64,000 nt of DNA from Nilaparvata lugens (GCF_014356525.2 NC_052510.1:60221755-60285754), one strand, 5' to 3'. Shown: positions 44,966 to 57,185, numbered from the stretch's first letter. The notes: generated by a model not told the origin, from the letters alone. Numbers and translations are program-made.

Positions 44966-45472
44966 ACAGCCAGTTAATGAGCTTCGTTCATCGTCCATTC
45001 ACACTTCTTAAAAGCGGACCGGAGTCCATTTCACATCCTTCTCTCTTCCTCTTCGTTCATTCCTCGTTTATTTCCTCTCTCCATCCTTTTCTATTTCCTT
45101 TTAGCATCACACCACTTGTTTTCCGGCAAGGAAAAGCTTGCGTGCTTCGCGCCCCATTTTCCATTACATTTTATGCATCAACCCCATCAAAGTTTCTCGT
45201 CTTATTTTCAACAACCCCTCATTTTTCTGACAAGAAACGCACTCTGTTGTTCTGGTATCAGCGCCAGAAACAAATGTGGGCTTCAGTTTAGATTATCAGC
45301 ATTCCTTGTGAATTCCCAGTACATTTCAGCGCATCTTCAATGTGGCCCATTCAACCAATGCTAAAAAATTGAAGCTTATCTCATATCTCACTGTGGCATG
45401 TTGTTCATCAATTACCAATGTATGTTTCAGTAACTGTACTTCGATTTTCAATTAATGTAATACATAGGCTAC

Positions 45473-46704
45473 TATAGTGGGGTCCACGTTATAATGACAG
45501 TGAAGAAAGATAGGAGAAAAACGTTGCCAAGTCTCTCCATTTTGCCAATGACTGTACACAACTGTTACTCAATTCATCCCATTAAAATTGATCTAATAAT
45601 AATTATCATTTCCTTGATAAAATAATCAATTTAATGTCAAATTAATCACAAAAAAAATATTTTTTTCATAATTTGATTCGAAAATTGATTCCATAACTAA
45701 GATCAAATTTTTATTTTTATACAAACCTGAAATGGCGGCTAATTTAAAAAGCTGTAACACACCAATCTGAATTTCAAAACAACAGAAATTAAGATATTTG
45801 TTAGGTATTCTATTCCAATTTCTTTTAAAAATGATAGAAAAATAGAAATCCTATTTAAAAATAAGTAATTTCAATGGATTAAATCTGAAATAACTTTTCA
45901 ATATTATTTATACCGGTACGAGTAGGTCTAATCTATACGTGTAGGCTAACTGAAGCATGGATGAAGTCTAGGATGGTTAAAGTGCGAGATAAATTACTTT
46001 TAACACGGCTCTTTCTCGAGAACGGAGAGGTCCGATGCTCTATCCTCCACTAATCACTCCCACTACCTTGCAGCATTCTCCTTCTTTTGTGTCTGAGTGA
46101 GAGAGCTTTGTAACGCGACGCGGCAACACTCCCCTCCATCTATTGCTGGCAATGATCCAAGTAGTGTACTGGTCAGCAGGTATATTGGTTTGTGTATGTT
46201 AGAGATGTTTTCATCACAAGAACATGAAGCAAAATGACACGGCGCATCCAATTGTGCACAGGATGTCTGTCTGTGTCTATGCTACAAATTGTGGAGGGAG
46301 AAATGGGTTACTCCTCTTCATGTTAAAAGTAATAATTACTTAAATTATTTATCTCGCACTTTAGTTATTAACTTTTAAAATGTCATTTCAGGTATTTCAA
46401 TTTGTGTTTCTCATACGGTAATGTCTAAAAATTATTTCATTGTTTCAAAAATACATTTTAAATCAATTATACGACTTGTGTACTCAAGTATTTTGATAGA
46501 ATGAGAAAGAAAATGGAGGCTGAGAATATGGTTTGTTCAGTTTTGTACAGTCACTGTCAAAAGTAAATATAAAATATTCTGGCAAATAAACAACATTGCA
46601 AAGTGAGAGAGAGATAGTGGTATCTGTTTTGTTGTATGATAGAGAAGGACAGCAACAGTATTGTCAATCGTACACTGCCATTATAATGTGGACCTCACTA
46701 TAGG
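45473..46704. mobile_element. TATAGTGAGGTCC family element with nested TIR element
   Basis: Left end TATAGTGGGGTCCACGTTAT, right end TAATGTGGACCTCACTATA. GGCTAC occurs just outside both ends. A second family member's left end (46711-46760) follows immediately. Internal blocks such as 'aaaacgttgcca' are shared with the 1022 copy. No coding. Confidence 0.65.
45978..46363. mobile_element. TIR element TAAAGTGCGAGATAAAT, nested
   Basis: TAAAGTGCGAGATAAATTAC at the left and ATTTATCTCGCACTTTA at the right, 386 bp apart. Flanking GTT/GTTA is possible as a short duplication. The interior is GC-richer and includes an open frame on - (46063-46251) without a domain. Confidence 0.75.
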
Positions 46705-47000
46705 CTACTATAGTGGGGTCCACGTTATAATGGCAGTTTTTGATAAGAAATGGTATTGCTATCCTTGATTGATTCTTTATTAACCCTACCGAGACACACT
46801 TACTTTATGCTAACACAGTAGACACACTGGGGTGTTAAACACTCCAATTTAATTTTGCATTTTTCTTTGAAAAATATGAGAAAAACAAATACTTAGACCA
46901 TACATCATCATTTCTTAATCATTTTTGTTCCAAGTGCATACAAAAATCAAAAGTTCAAATTCATTTTAGTGTAAATAAGTAATAGTGAGTAGGTTTTTGA

Positions 47001-47276
47001 TTTTGTAAAACTCAACTCACCTGATTTGAACACAAGATAGTCCCTGGCCAATGAAGTCCACTAAGTTTCATCAAAGCAGCCTTATTTCATGAATTACTCA
47101 ATGATAAAGTTCATTAGAAAAAACTAAATTTGAATAGAACTCAATTTATTAGGTCGATTGAATAGAAATTAGAATGTAGTGACTAATTAATTCTTGTACA
47201 ATGCAGATACGTATCCAAACATATAGGTTATACAGCTAACTCGAATACAAATCTCCTACACACAGACCTATAGTCG
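47001..47276 (+). repeat. ~280-bp direct repeat, copy 1
   Basis: Begins TTTTGTAAAACTCAACTCAC. It is ~93% like 48209-48484, which lies immediately after the TTTTACTTTCC element at 47393-48206. Includes 'gccaatgaagtccactaagt'. Confidence 0.85.
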
Positions 47277-47392
47277 TGTCGGGGGGTTTCTTTATAATAA
47301 TATTATAAAGTTTATAATATTATATTATACTTTATATAATAAAGTTTAAACATTTCTCTTCAGATATTATCTTATTGTACTGTAACTCTCAT

Positions 47393-48206
47393 TTTACTTT
47401 CCTTGCCCTATTACCATAAGTAAGGAAAGTATTGCTTTCCGAAAAAAATTAAGGTACCACAATTTCTAAATTTCTATACGTTTCAAGGTCCCCTGAGTCC
47501 AAAAAACTGGTTTTTGGGTATTGGACTGTATGTGTGTGTGTGTGTGTATGAGTGTATATGCGTCTGTGTACACGATATCTCATCTCCCAATTAACGGAAT
47601 GACTTGAAATTTGGAACTTAAGGTCCTTACACTATAAGGATCCGACACGAACAATTTCGATCAAATGCAATTTAAGATGGCGGCTAAAATGGCGAAAATG
47701 TTGTCAAAAACAGGGTTTTTCGTGATTTTCTCGGAAACGGCTCCAACGATTTTGATCAAATTCATACCTAAAATAGTCATTGATAAGCTATATCAACTGC
47801 CACAAGCCATCTGTAAAAATTTCATGAACTCCGCCCCATCTATGCAAAGTTTGATTTTAAATTTCCAATTATCAGGTCTCAGACATAATTAAATGGAAAA
47901 TTTCGAGTGGAAAAGATTGAGCATGAGAATCTCTTCAATCCAGTCACATTTTTACCTAAAATTGAAAATAAGCTTTAAATTCGAGAAAATGTGATTATTC
48001 AATTGCAAATTACTGTTGATTCTATTAAATCATTCACTATGAAGAGATAGCAGACCTCATGTGTGTCTCCAGCGTTATTGCCCTGTCACCAGCTGGCTCA
48101 AATATTTGAATAGTAGACTTGAGATGCGCGGGAACACTAGCGTCAGTGATCAATTTTCATAACGGCAAGGAAAGTTCTGTGAGTGCGCCACACCAGATTT
48201 TTTTTC
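47393..48206 (+). mobile_element. TTTTACTTTCC family repeat
   Basis: Complete-looking copy from TTTTACTTTCCTTGCCC to GCGCCACACCAGATTTTTTT, with 'aagatggcggctaaaatggc' and a (GT)n run near 47531. The 75-codon frame 47665-47892 follows family sequence and has no domain. Confidence 0.75.
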
Positions 48207-48208
48207 AA

Positions 48209-48484
48209 TTTGTAAAACTCAACTCACCTGATTTGAACACAAGATAATCCCAGGCCAATGAAGTCCACTAAGTTTCATCAAATCAGCCTTATTTTATGAA
48301 TTACTCAATGATAAAGTTCATTAGAAAAACTAAATTTGAATAGAACTCAATTTATTAGGTCGATTGAATAGAAACTAGAATCTAGTGACTAATTAGTTCT
48401 TATACAATGCAGATACGTATCTAAACAGATAAGGTTATACAGCTAACTCGAATGCAAATTTCCTGCACACAGAGCTGTAGTCTT
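48209..48484 (+). repeat. ~280-bp direct repeat, copy 2
   Basis: Second copy of the 47001-47276 sequence, starting right after the mobile repeat. The arrangement repeat-element-repeat suggests duplication of the flank. Confidence 0.85.
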
Positions 48485-48899
48485 TTAGTGGGTTCCCTTT
48501 ATATCTTACTAGCTTGCACGGCAAACTTCGTAAGTCATGTAAAAGTCAATGTATCTCATGTAAAACTCGACCTTATTTGGTGAATCATGAAATTTATATG
48601 ACAATTAGTATTTTCATTTACATCTAAATACGGACTTCCTAGGTGCTTAGTCATGCAGCATTTATTATTCCGAAAACATATTCTGCTCAATCAATATTGG
48701 TAGTAATATTTAATCATTGTAATCTATTAATAAAAAAAATGGATAGGTTAAATCAGTGTTTCAAAGATGAATTAATGCGTTCATAGTGTTGTTGATTGTC
48801 AATAGATGGTCCAGGAAATATGCAATATACGATGAATCACACAGAATTCCATATTCTTTCCATCTTCCATTGTAGGATGAATATCTCTCTCTCTCTTGG

Positions 48900-49175
48900 G
48901 TTAACAGCCGTAGGGCTGGTTGGCAGCAGCTCTCCATGCTTTTCTGTCGTCCGCTTTCCGCTTCAGCTCGTAGTATGATCCACATCTCATATCCCGTAGC
49001 AATTGTTTCATATACTCCAGCCTAGGTCTTCCTCTCATATTCCTTCCCTCAACCATTCCCTCCATTATCCTTGTCAGTAGAGTGTCACGTCTGATGATGT
49101 GGCCAATCAGCTGTGCTCTTCTTTGCTTGATCCACTTCAAGAAGTTCCGGTTCTCTCCCGGAAAGCTAAGCTAAG
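48900..49175 (-). pseudogene. RTE-type LINE reverse transcriptase C-terminal fragment
   Basis: The minus-strand frame 48901-49140 reads MKWIKQRRAQLIGHIIRR, MRGRPRLEYMKQLLRDM and DDRKAWRAAANQPYGC, the hallmark tail of RTE-like proteins (GRPR..Y..Q, RK.WRAA). It is a different subfamily from 5.9 kb and 18 kb. RT motifs are absent. A (GCTAA)n run at 49163-49187 adjoins the 5' side. Confidence 0.8.
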
Positions 49176-49386
49176 CTAAGCTAAGCTATATTCAAGAAAA
49201 ATTTAAATTATTGTCTTTCTTCAGTAAATGAATGCAATATGAACAACTCTATTTCATTAGGTGAATAATTTTTTTTCAACATTTTCCAGTTTCTAAATGA
49301 AAGGGGAGTGAATTATGTATAGGTCTTCTAACTACTAACTAATCATTATCTTCAGCTGGTACCATCAACTAAACTTCAACTCCAAC

Positions 49387-49567
49387 CACTACCTCCGTAA
49401 ACAAAGCCATAGCGCATTCGTGTGACGTCAGCACAGGAAGGACTCCTACACCAATAGAAACACTAGCTGATATAGATCAGCTGAAATCAACGAATTTTAT
49501 TGGTGTAGGAGCCCTACCTGTGCTGACGTCACACGAATGCGCTATGGCTTTGTTTACGGAGGTAGTG
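49387..49567. mobile_element. MITE with perfect 7-bp TSD and palindromic TGACGTCA arms
   Basis: Arms of ~70 bp: CACTACCTCCGTAAACAAAG and inverse, each containing GTGACGTCA (CRE-like) in GC-rich context. Flanked by CTCCAAC at 49380-49386 and 49568-49574. Confidence 0.85.
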
Positions 49568-50222
49568 CTCCAACCCACCGTTTTAATACCAGTACACAAT
49601 TCATCTGTTTATTACAGCTGGTAACTTTAGATGCTGGACATATTATCACAATATGATCTTGAATCATGATCATCTTCCGTTCTTCAGTAGCCGAAAATTT
49701 CGAAAACAGGTCTGTGAAATGAATTAATAATTATTAATATTAGCCCCCCTATTCAAATTTCTGGTCAGAAACCATCCTCAATATTCACACAACAGCTGTA
49801 ACTCTCATTTTTGTATGTAACATTCTGGGAAATAAATTTATTTGATTTGAAATCCTAGCATTCCAGTATAGGTACACATCTGTATTGCACCATAGAGTGA
49901 CTAGATTTTAGTTTTTATTCAATTGACCCAATGTTTGAGAATAAATATAAAGAAGGCTCAGTCTAGAGATGAAGGTCGGCTGTCCGTAAGCCACTGCGAT
50001 TACAACCATATTTGGGGACTGAACCATTTATATCAAATCAGGTTATTTTCCTCACAGAAATTATGTTTGTGAATTCTACGATCTACATATACAGCAACAT
50101 ATAATTCAAAATACATCAACTAATAAACTAATAAGGAACCGATTAACTTGAAAGATTTTTCTTATTGTTAAGTTACTGCATATACTTCCAGTTCAATAAA
50201 TTTCAATTTTGCATAGAGACAT

Positions 50223-50680
50223 AATTACTCCACACGCAATCAGCATTTGCTGTTGTATCCAGTCCATAAACATGCGACATATGAGAAGAATCCCTCTTAT
50301 TCAGGATTAAGATTATATAATAAATTACCTGAGACCATTCGAAAAATCGAATCTCTAAAGCTCTTCAAGAAATCTGTGAAAAGAATCTCAGTTGATAAAG
50401 CGTACTACTCGGTGGCAGAATTCAATTAACCATAGACTCTTCACTCAATGACAGAAAATTAAAATGATCACATTTGCTCTATTTTTAGGACTAAGAATAA
50501 TGATAGACCTAATACAGGATACACTTTGTTATATAATTTTTTATATACTGTTACTGTTTATTTTACCTGTTAGAAATCTTCCTTAGTTCTAAGGATGCAA
50601 TTATTTGACAAATCACCTATCAAATGGGAGTATTCCCAATATTATGATGTAATGTGATGAAATAATAAATAAAATAAAAT
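50223..50680 (+). pseudogene. LINE ORF2 C-terminal fragment with 3' tail
   Basis: The frame 50247-50429 shows the common LINE ending HATYEKNPSYSGLRLYNKLP followed by SLKLFKKSVKRISVDKAYYS and EF at the stop. The 3' UTR ends with ATAATAAATAAAATAAAA near 50662-50680. 5'-truncated, no RT motifs. Confidence 0.75.
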
Positions 50681-50690
50681 GTGCATTATA

Positions 50691-51577
50691 CAGAGTGAGT
50701 CATTTGGGTCGCAGTCTAGGTGTCACCCCGACTACCTGACACCTGGTCATTTTGGCGACTACTTGTACCCTCGAAAAAATATACCATTGCCGTCAAGTTG
50801 TCCCCCCGACTACTCGACACCTACTGGACCAAAGGTGCCAACTAGTCATGACCGTAAACGACAACTTGACACCTCGCACCCTCGCGTCGGGGTGTCCCCA
50901 GACTAATTGTAATTGTCACCTCCTGACAAGTAGACAAGTAGACGGGGGGATGGCTCACGTCAACTTGTCCCCTAAAAACCGGTTGTAAAAGGGGACAGGT
51001 TGACGGGGTGTCAAGTAGTCGGGGTGGCACTTAGTCGCGTTCCTAGTCATTTGTATTGGAACCCTTCAATAAGTTGGAGACTGTTGTAGATATAATACTG
51101 AAACTTTCAGGATACGTTATTGGTCGAATACTCTACCTCTTGACGTACAGCTGAATTTCAACCATCATAAAAGGGTGACTTAGGGGTAGTAACTCGAATA
51201 TTTTAGATGTAAACACCCATTGTGTGGTACATCATTTCGAAAGTATTTTTAAAACAAGAAACATTGCATCAATAAAAATGTTCTATGATAGTTGTATCCA
51301 AAATATCGGCTGATTGAAGTTTCAATTTGTGAAATGAGGGGTTGTAACTCAAATATTTAAAATGTAAACACGCATTGTGTGGTACATCATCTTAAAGACC
51401 TTTTTAAAACAGGAAAGTTGACATCATTAAAAATGTTCTATGAGGGGTTGAAATTCAGTTGTACGTCAAAAGGTAGAGTATTCGACCTTCGACCAATAAC
51501 TTGACCGAAAGTTACAGTATTCTATCTACAACAGTCTCCAACTTATTGAACGGTTCCCATATATTTTACTCACTCTG
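50691..51577. mobile_element. TA-flanked TIR element CAGAGTGAGT, interrupted
   Basis: Ends CAGAGTGAGTCATTT and ACTCACTCTG with TA outside both (50689-50690, 51578-51579), as in Tc1/mariner-like elements. Inverted arms of ~90 bp share 'aataagttggagactgttgt'. The left arm is split by the GC-rich insertion 50706-51044. The interior has direct repeats of 'tgtaaacacccattgtgtgg'. No transposase. Confidence 0.8.
50706..51044. mobile_element. GC-rich nested TIR element with perfect 8-bp TSD
   Basis: 339 bp with inverted ends sharing CCACCCCGACTAC-like sequence (left TGTCACCCCGACTACCTGAC, right complement TGCCACCCCGACTACTTGAC). Flanked by AGTCATTT at 50698-50705 and 51045-51052. The 8-bp duplication suits hAT-like transposition. 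It is strikingly GC-rich against its host and full of TGTC/GACA modules (GTGTCAAGTAGTC, CAAGTAGACAAGTAGAC). Confidence 0.85.
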
Positions 51578-51828
51578 TACAGTATTTTAGTTATATAAAA
51601 TAGACTTTCCAACAGTTTAGTCAAGGAATGATAAAGAAACTGTTAGTTTCGAATTTGAAATTACATAGCTTTCTATGCAGAACTTGGAATTCCAATGACT
51701 TGAATAGACAAGTTAAGTAATTTAAAAATGGAAATTCATTGGATTTCTGTCCTCATTCTAAAGTAACAAAAATAATACTTTGGTATTTAATCCTTTTTTG
51801 TTTCATCCTTGGAGCTTAAACAATCTCT

Positions 51829-52451
51829 TCTTTTAAAGATTAAATAAAAAGACTACGAAATTGTCAAAAGCCACAGATTTTATTGATGGTTAGAAAGACC
51901 AGTTTTGGTTGTTACACCATTGTCAATCTCTGATAAACTCGGAGTTTCTAACTATCAATAAAATCTGTGGTTTTTGATAATTTCTTAGTCTTTTTATTAA
52001 TTATGAACAAGTAGTTCTGTGAACAGTAGACCTCACGCAGTATTCTCATCCACAAGTACCTGATTGAAACTATAGACCTTAAGGAAATACAGCAATAGAC
52101 TGGCTTCTCCACACATCTGTGTAATCACTTGGCAGCTGATTTATGATGAATAATTCTATAGTCTGATTTTTACTCTAATATTGGCGTATGAAGAAGGCTC
52201 CTTTTTCCTTTCATATTATCCTTGAAATGCATAATTTCCAAAAACCTTGTTTATACGTCGACGCGTAATTAAAAAAGGAACATACCTGTAAAATTTCATG
52301 AAAATCCATTACCGCGTTTCGCCGTAATTGCGCAACATATAAACATTAAGAGAAATGCCAAAACGTCTTCTTGAATCTTAGACCTCACTTCGCTCGGTCA
52401 AAAATTACCTCAATATCGACTTCTCAACTATACAAAAAGTCTTATAAAGAT
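51829..52451. mobile_element. Snapback element (divergent) with 12-bp TSD, interrupted
   Basis: Palindrome arms at 51850-51990, and a tail 'cttctcaactatacaaaaag' ending 52439. Flanks TCTTTTAAAGAT (51829-51840) and TCTTATAAAGAT (52440-52451) match at 11 of 12. The TAGTAGTTCTG repeat (52009-52402) sits between arm and tail, so it inserted later. Confidence 0.75.
52009..52402 (+). repeat. TAGTAGTTCTG...CTCGGTCAA family member
   Basis: AAGTAGTTCTGTGAACAGTA to TTCGCTCGGTCAAA, closest to 2607-2945. Nested in the snapback element. No target duplication is evident. Confidence 0.7.
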
Positions 52452-52513
52452 GTTGAAGTCACGAAGTGTATTAGAACTTGAAATCGTGCCAAATTGTTAA
52501 TATTGTGTTCTAC

Positions 52514-52801
52514 CATAGAGCATAGATAGCATAATAAGATATCCCATGGTATAGGGCATCTATGTTCCATATTTCACTGTTAACTGAAGCTGATAGTCCT
52601 AGTAGTTCATTTCCATGAAGCTGTGTGACGCTGGTAGTCTCTCATACTGTGCCGTTCTTACAGCTCACACTCTCCGGCCAAAACAGTAATAATAGACAGT
52701 AGTTGACAGTAATCGGCTTGAGTCAACAAAAATCTGCAAGGAATTTGGAACATAAACGACCTATAAAATGGGATATCTTGTTATGCTATCTTTTCTCTAT
52801 G
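52514..52801. mobile_element. CATAGAG family element with perfect 7-bp TSD
   Basis: 288 bp, left CATAGAGCATAGATAGCATA, right 'tgctatcttttctctatg', flanked by GTTCTAC at 52507-52513 and 52802-52808. The internal block 'ctgtgtgacgctggtagtct' identifies the family. Confidence 0.88.
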
Positions 52802-52849
52802 GTTCTACAATTCTACAAGACTTCAATAACTTTTGTTAGTTTCTTTACT

Positions 52850-53090
52850 CTAGCCCGGTTGCACAAAAGCCTGTTGAATCATGATTAAATCCCCAAGAAC
52901 CAATCAGAGAAGGCTATTTAGAGCTGTTTAGAAGACAGTGCCGGTTGCACAAAAGCCTGTTGAATTTTAACCGTGATTAATTCCACGAGAACCAATCAGA
53001 GAAGAATCAAAATAGCCTTCTCTGATTGGTTCTCTTGAAATTAATCACTGTTAAAATTCAACAGGCTTTTGTGCAAACGGCACTTAGTCT
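52850..53090. mobile_element. GCCGGTTGCACA MITE inserted next to a half copy
   Basis: A full palindrome at about 52940-53086 (TGCCGGTTGCACAAAAGCCT and inverse) preceded by one extra left arm at 52855-52920. Shares GAACCAATCAGAGAAG with the 42.75 kb copy. Confidence 0.8.
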
Positions 53091-53287
53091 TCTAAACATA
53101 TTTTCTTGCATCTCCATACATTTCATTTGTTGTCTTTTTTCTTTCAAGGGCTACTCTTAAATATAAATTAAAATTTGAAATCCAAGTATCCTTTTAAAAG
53201 GTGATTGAACAATTTGAAAAGGGTAGGTTGGATTTCTAATTTTAATTTATATTTCATTTGTTACTTGTCAATTGTGCCGAGCACTGT

Positions 53288-53427
53288 TTTTACTTTCCTT
53301 GCCCTACTACCATAGGTAAGGAAAGTATTGCTTTCCAAAAAAGATTAAGGTACCCCAATTTCCAGTTTTCTAGACGTTTCAAGGCCCCCTGAGTCCAAAA
53401 ACATGATTTTTGGATGTTGGTCTGTGT

Positions 53428-53471
<44 letters not shown>

Positions 53472-54237
53472 CTGTGAACACGATAACTCCATTCCCAATC
53501 AACCGATTGACTTGAAATTTTAAACCTAAGGTCCTTATACCATGAGGATCCGACAATAAGAAATTCAATAAAATTCAATCCAAGATGGCGGAAAAAATGG
53601 CGGATAATTACTAAAAAAAATGTTTTTCACGGTTTTCTCGAAAACGGCTCTAACGATTTTCTTCAAATTTATACCATGGATAGCTATTTATAAGCCCTAT
53701 CAACTGGCATGAGTCTCATTTCTGGGAAAATTTCAGGAGCTCCGTAATATTCTTGAGAAAAAAGGCAGTTACCAAAAAACCATGTTTTTCACGATTTTCT
53801 CAAAAACTGCTCTAACGATTTTTTTCAAATTCATATCCTGTATATTTATTTATCAGATCCATCATCTGGCATGAGTCTTTTTCCTCGGAAACTAATGTGG
53901 TCCACCCCATCCTTGAGAAATGAACTTTGTAACCTCCATCTCGTGCATGAGGTAGGTAGGTAGAGCAGTTTATAAAAAGTACACAGTCATAGTCAAGATA
54001 TTTCATCTGTAGAACAGCTTTTTTGACGACTTTAAAAAAAATCATCGAATTTCACAATTTACACAAAGGAAAAAGTACTCTGAAAACAATAATTATATAT
54101 ACACATATACAGTAGTCTGATCGTAGTTGCAAATATGTTGCCGTCAATTGTCATTATGTTATTCCCCTACATTATTCTCGTTTGAGAATGAGGCTTACAG
54201 TTCAATGAGCAAGGAAAGTTGTGTGAGTGTACCACAC
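53288..54237 (+). mobile_element. TTTTACTTTCC family repeat
   Basis: Has the 5' hairpin, a long (TG)n (about 53424-53467), two internal 'ttctcgaaaacggctctaac' type units, and a 3' end with GCAAGGAAAGTTGTGTGAGT and ACCACACCAGATTTTT. Closest to 21370-22193. No ORF. Confidence 0.7.
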
Positions 54238-54940
54238 CAGATTTTTAATTCATGCCTTTTCCCAAGTTATAATAGTAAATTTATAGCAATTGGCTACAGC
54301 CATTATTGTAAGTGAGTTAGCGAAAGAAATTATTTTCTCTCTCTATTATGAACGGCCATGACATCGAGTTTCCTAGATATTTAAAAATTGTGGCTGCGTT
54401 CGCCTGCACTAATTAAAATAGTATAGACTCAGATATTTCCTAGATGTGCCGGCCTACTTTTAAAATTATAAAAATTTTCTTCGAAATTATTTTTATTTTA
54501 TTACTCTTATAAAGGTCAGGCACACACAATACAAGAGTATATTAGAGAATATTGACGATAGATCTTCCTGTAGTTTGGAAATTCAATGAATTCACATAGA
54601 TTGCTAAATTTACATTAAAAGTTGATAACTCAAGATTTCAAACTACTTGTTAGAACGCTACTAATAAGAGGGAATTCACATGAAAATTAATGAGGAGCGG
54701 TACTCACCACTTCAAGGGATACTGATTTCACATTTCAGCAAGTTCAAATTGGGGTGGCATCAATTTTTTCAAAATCATTGATCAGGGAACTCGAATTTTT
54801 TTAAACTTTTCTGTGGAAATTGGGTAACCTGGAGGATCAGAAAGAATCAGAAATGTTTCCATGATTAATAATGAAAATATTATTCTCAAAATACCACAAG
54901 CCTATAATTCTAGACTAGAAAAGGCTTTTCTTACTTGCTA

Positions 54941-55427
54941 CAATGAGGTCCACGTTATAATGGCAGTGTTTGATTAGCAATGGTATTGCTATCCTTGTCT
55001 TTCATTTAAAAAAGCGGATAGTGCTATCTTTGTTCTGTTGCCAGATCGTCTTCTAACAATGTAGAATTAATAAATAATTATTAAAATATATATATTTCAT
55101 CTTAATTATGTCGATCGGTTATGAAATTATTGACAAATATAATTTATTGCTTAAAATATGATTGATTATTTTAAACGAGAATGAACCGTTAATAGTTAAA
55201 ATTTTGATTTGGACAGTATAGTATAAATTGGAAATGGGACAGTTTTGGGCATGAGACTGTTGTGCCTTTCCTTATGTCAAGTATTTTTACACAATGTGAT
55301 AAATAAATAAATATTACATCAATAAACCTGTATCAGCTACCGTCTATAGAAGGCATTGACAAGACTGTGGATCGGCAACGTTGTACTGCTATCTAACTCC
55401 ACTGCCATTATAACGTGGACCTCACTA
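54941..55427. mobile_element. TATAGTGAGGTCC family element
   Basis: CAATGAGGTCCACGTTATAA at the left, CCATTATAACGTGGACCTCA at the right. Contains a LINE 3' tail (55215-55312). TAGACTAGAAAA occurs on both sides (54911 and 55428) as a direct repeat offset from the left end. Confidence 0.65.
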
Positions 55428-55436
55428 TAGACTAGA

Positions 55437-55850
55437 AAATGCTTTTTCCTACAGTTACGTTGAAAAGTGGCCATTGCTGCACTGATTACAGAACGCAAAG
55501 AATAACTTTTCCGCTCTAGTGCGGGAAAAATTTTTCTGCACTCCAGATTTGCAACATGGCAACGCAAAATACTTAGTAGGTTATATGGAGCAACAGTGCA
55601 GCAAAATCAAAATGAAGTTGGTAACAGTGACTGCTGTGGCTGCTATAGTGAGCAGAGGTGCAACGAAGCACAACGCGCTAATTATTCATTATATTATATT
55701 ATAACCAAGGAAAGCGACAGCACAGTGCCACCACAGCACACACCACACAGCTGCCCCCCGCCATTCAAACACTACTACATTATTCAGGCAATTTTACCCA
55801 TAATTACCCACTTTTCATATTCAATGCTAACTGTAGGAAAAACTTAATGT
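55437..55850. mobile_element. Inverted-repeat element, CTTTTTCCTACAGTTA ends
   Basis: CTTTTTCCTACAGTTACGTT at the left is inverted at 55827-55847 (TAACTGTAGGAAAAAC). The interior is GC-richer with CA/GCA-rich modules. Short frames at 55519-55847 have no domain. Confidence 0.5.
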
Positions 55851-56999
55851 GAAATACGTGCGCAAAGTTCCTCTGCTGCACTCAAGAAACCATTCCGCCC
55901 TCGCCTACGGCTCGGGCGTAAACGTTTCTTTCGGTGCAGCAAACTGTCACTTTGCGCACTAGTTGCACAAATAACTATTTTTACTTGCTAAGATGTTTTC
56001 TAATTACGGATAGTATTCTAGCCTCCTTATATAGTTTACTTCTATTATTTTAGGGCCAGGTTTCAAGGACATTTATCTAATGTAATGAACCTACAGACTT
56101 GATATAGATTTAATGCTCCATTCGATTTAATAGGTTCCATAGAAATCGGTAAATAACATCAAGAAATGATTGTTTCAGTTTGTAGAATAATCGCTAGAAG
56201 TTCAAATAAGGGTACATTTATTCGACAAAAATATCGTACAAATATATTCATCAACAGTAATAATACATAAATAAAAATTCAGTTTTTCTAAGCATACAAA
56301 CAGATAAAAAAAATACAAAGAAAAACATGTACATGTGTTTTATTCATATTCGAACAATTCATTTTTAAATGAACAGAACAAATTATATACTGGATAAGTG
56401 ATGATGCATTTACAATAGTTAACTAGACACTCATATTTTCAGAAGACTATTTCCAAAGTTTTCATAAAATGACCTCAGTAACTATAGGATCTTGGAGATA
56501 AGCTACTATCTATTTTTGATTATATTATTACATAATACAGTCAACTAATATGTTTTTAGTGTTGCGGTTATTCAAGTTATCTGAAACTAACAGTACCATA
56601 AACTTAGTAATATAGTTCATTTCTACTAAAAATTAATATAGACTGATGGAATGTAACTCAAGTTAGATCAAACGAAAACAAGTAACAAGAAAATAATGAA
56701 CAGCATCGTTATAAGAATTACAGTATTATAATAAAAGAAAAACTTCAAATGATACTCCTAGGCTTTTCAGGTCAAAAATAGTTCTTATTTTATGTATAAT
56801 AATTTACATAAGATGCATACCGATAAATACTCAGCAAATAGATCGATTTAATTTAATTTGTATATTATATTCATATTATGTTCAACACATCTAAAATTTA
56901 TCAACATTTATAATATAGTTATATTATTGTACATTTTACCTAACTGTAGTAGTAACACCTAGTGAAAATACATTCTTTCGGCCACTCCGGTTGCTTTGT

Positions 57000-57185
57000 C
57001 TACTTGACCTGAAAACTTTGTAACTCTAAATAATGTGTTAACCATAAATTTCTTCTCCGCATACAGTAGTCTACTATATCACAATTATACATTAACTCAT
57101 TTACATCAGGCATATCTATGTTTTTCGTTGATTTTGAAGCCACTTCATGGAGGTTGTGAAGGAGAAGTGACTCCATTTCCACGGG
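57000..57185 (-). CDS. Candidate terminal coding exon, unidentified
   Basis: Minus-strand frame following a possible acceptor (TGAATGAATCAG|ACC near 57186). The peptide VEMESLLLHNLHEVASKS ... MPDVNELMYNCDIVDYC ... NLWLTHYLELQSFQVK is amphipathic and free of simple repeats, with a TAG stop at 57000. Downstream on the minus strand (56999 to ~56200) lies ~800 bp of element-free AT-rich DNA with AATAAA at about 56216, which would suit a 3' UTR. I recognise no family. It may be a chance frame. Confidence 0.3.
   Translation of the reverse strand, partial: PVEMESLLLHNLHEVASKSTKNIDMPDVNELMYNCDIVDYCMRRRNLWLTHYLELQSFQVK

Noticed and set aside
44010..45011. Two overlapping open frames of 333 and 311 codons (Ser/Leu/His/Thr-rich).
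   Set aside because: Produced by CT/CA simple sequence that lacks stop codons. Composition is purely repetitive and the same in two frames.
45116..45364. GC-richer patch with two overlapping frames after the CT/CA tract.
   Set aside because: No recognisable motif, and frames overlap in different phases without support.
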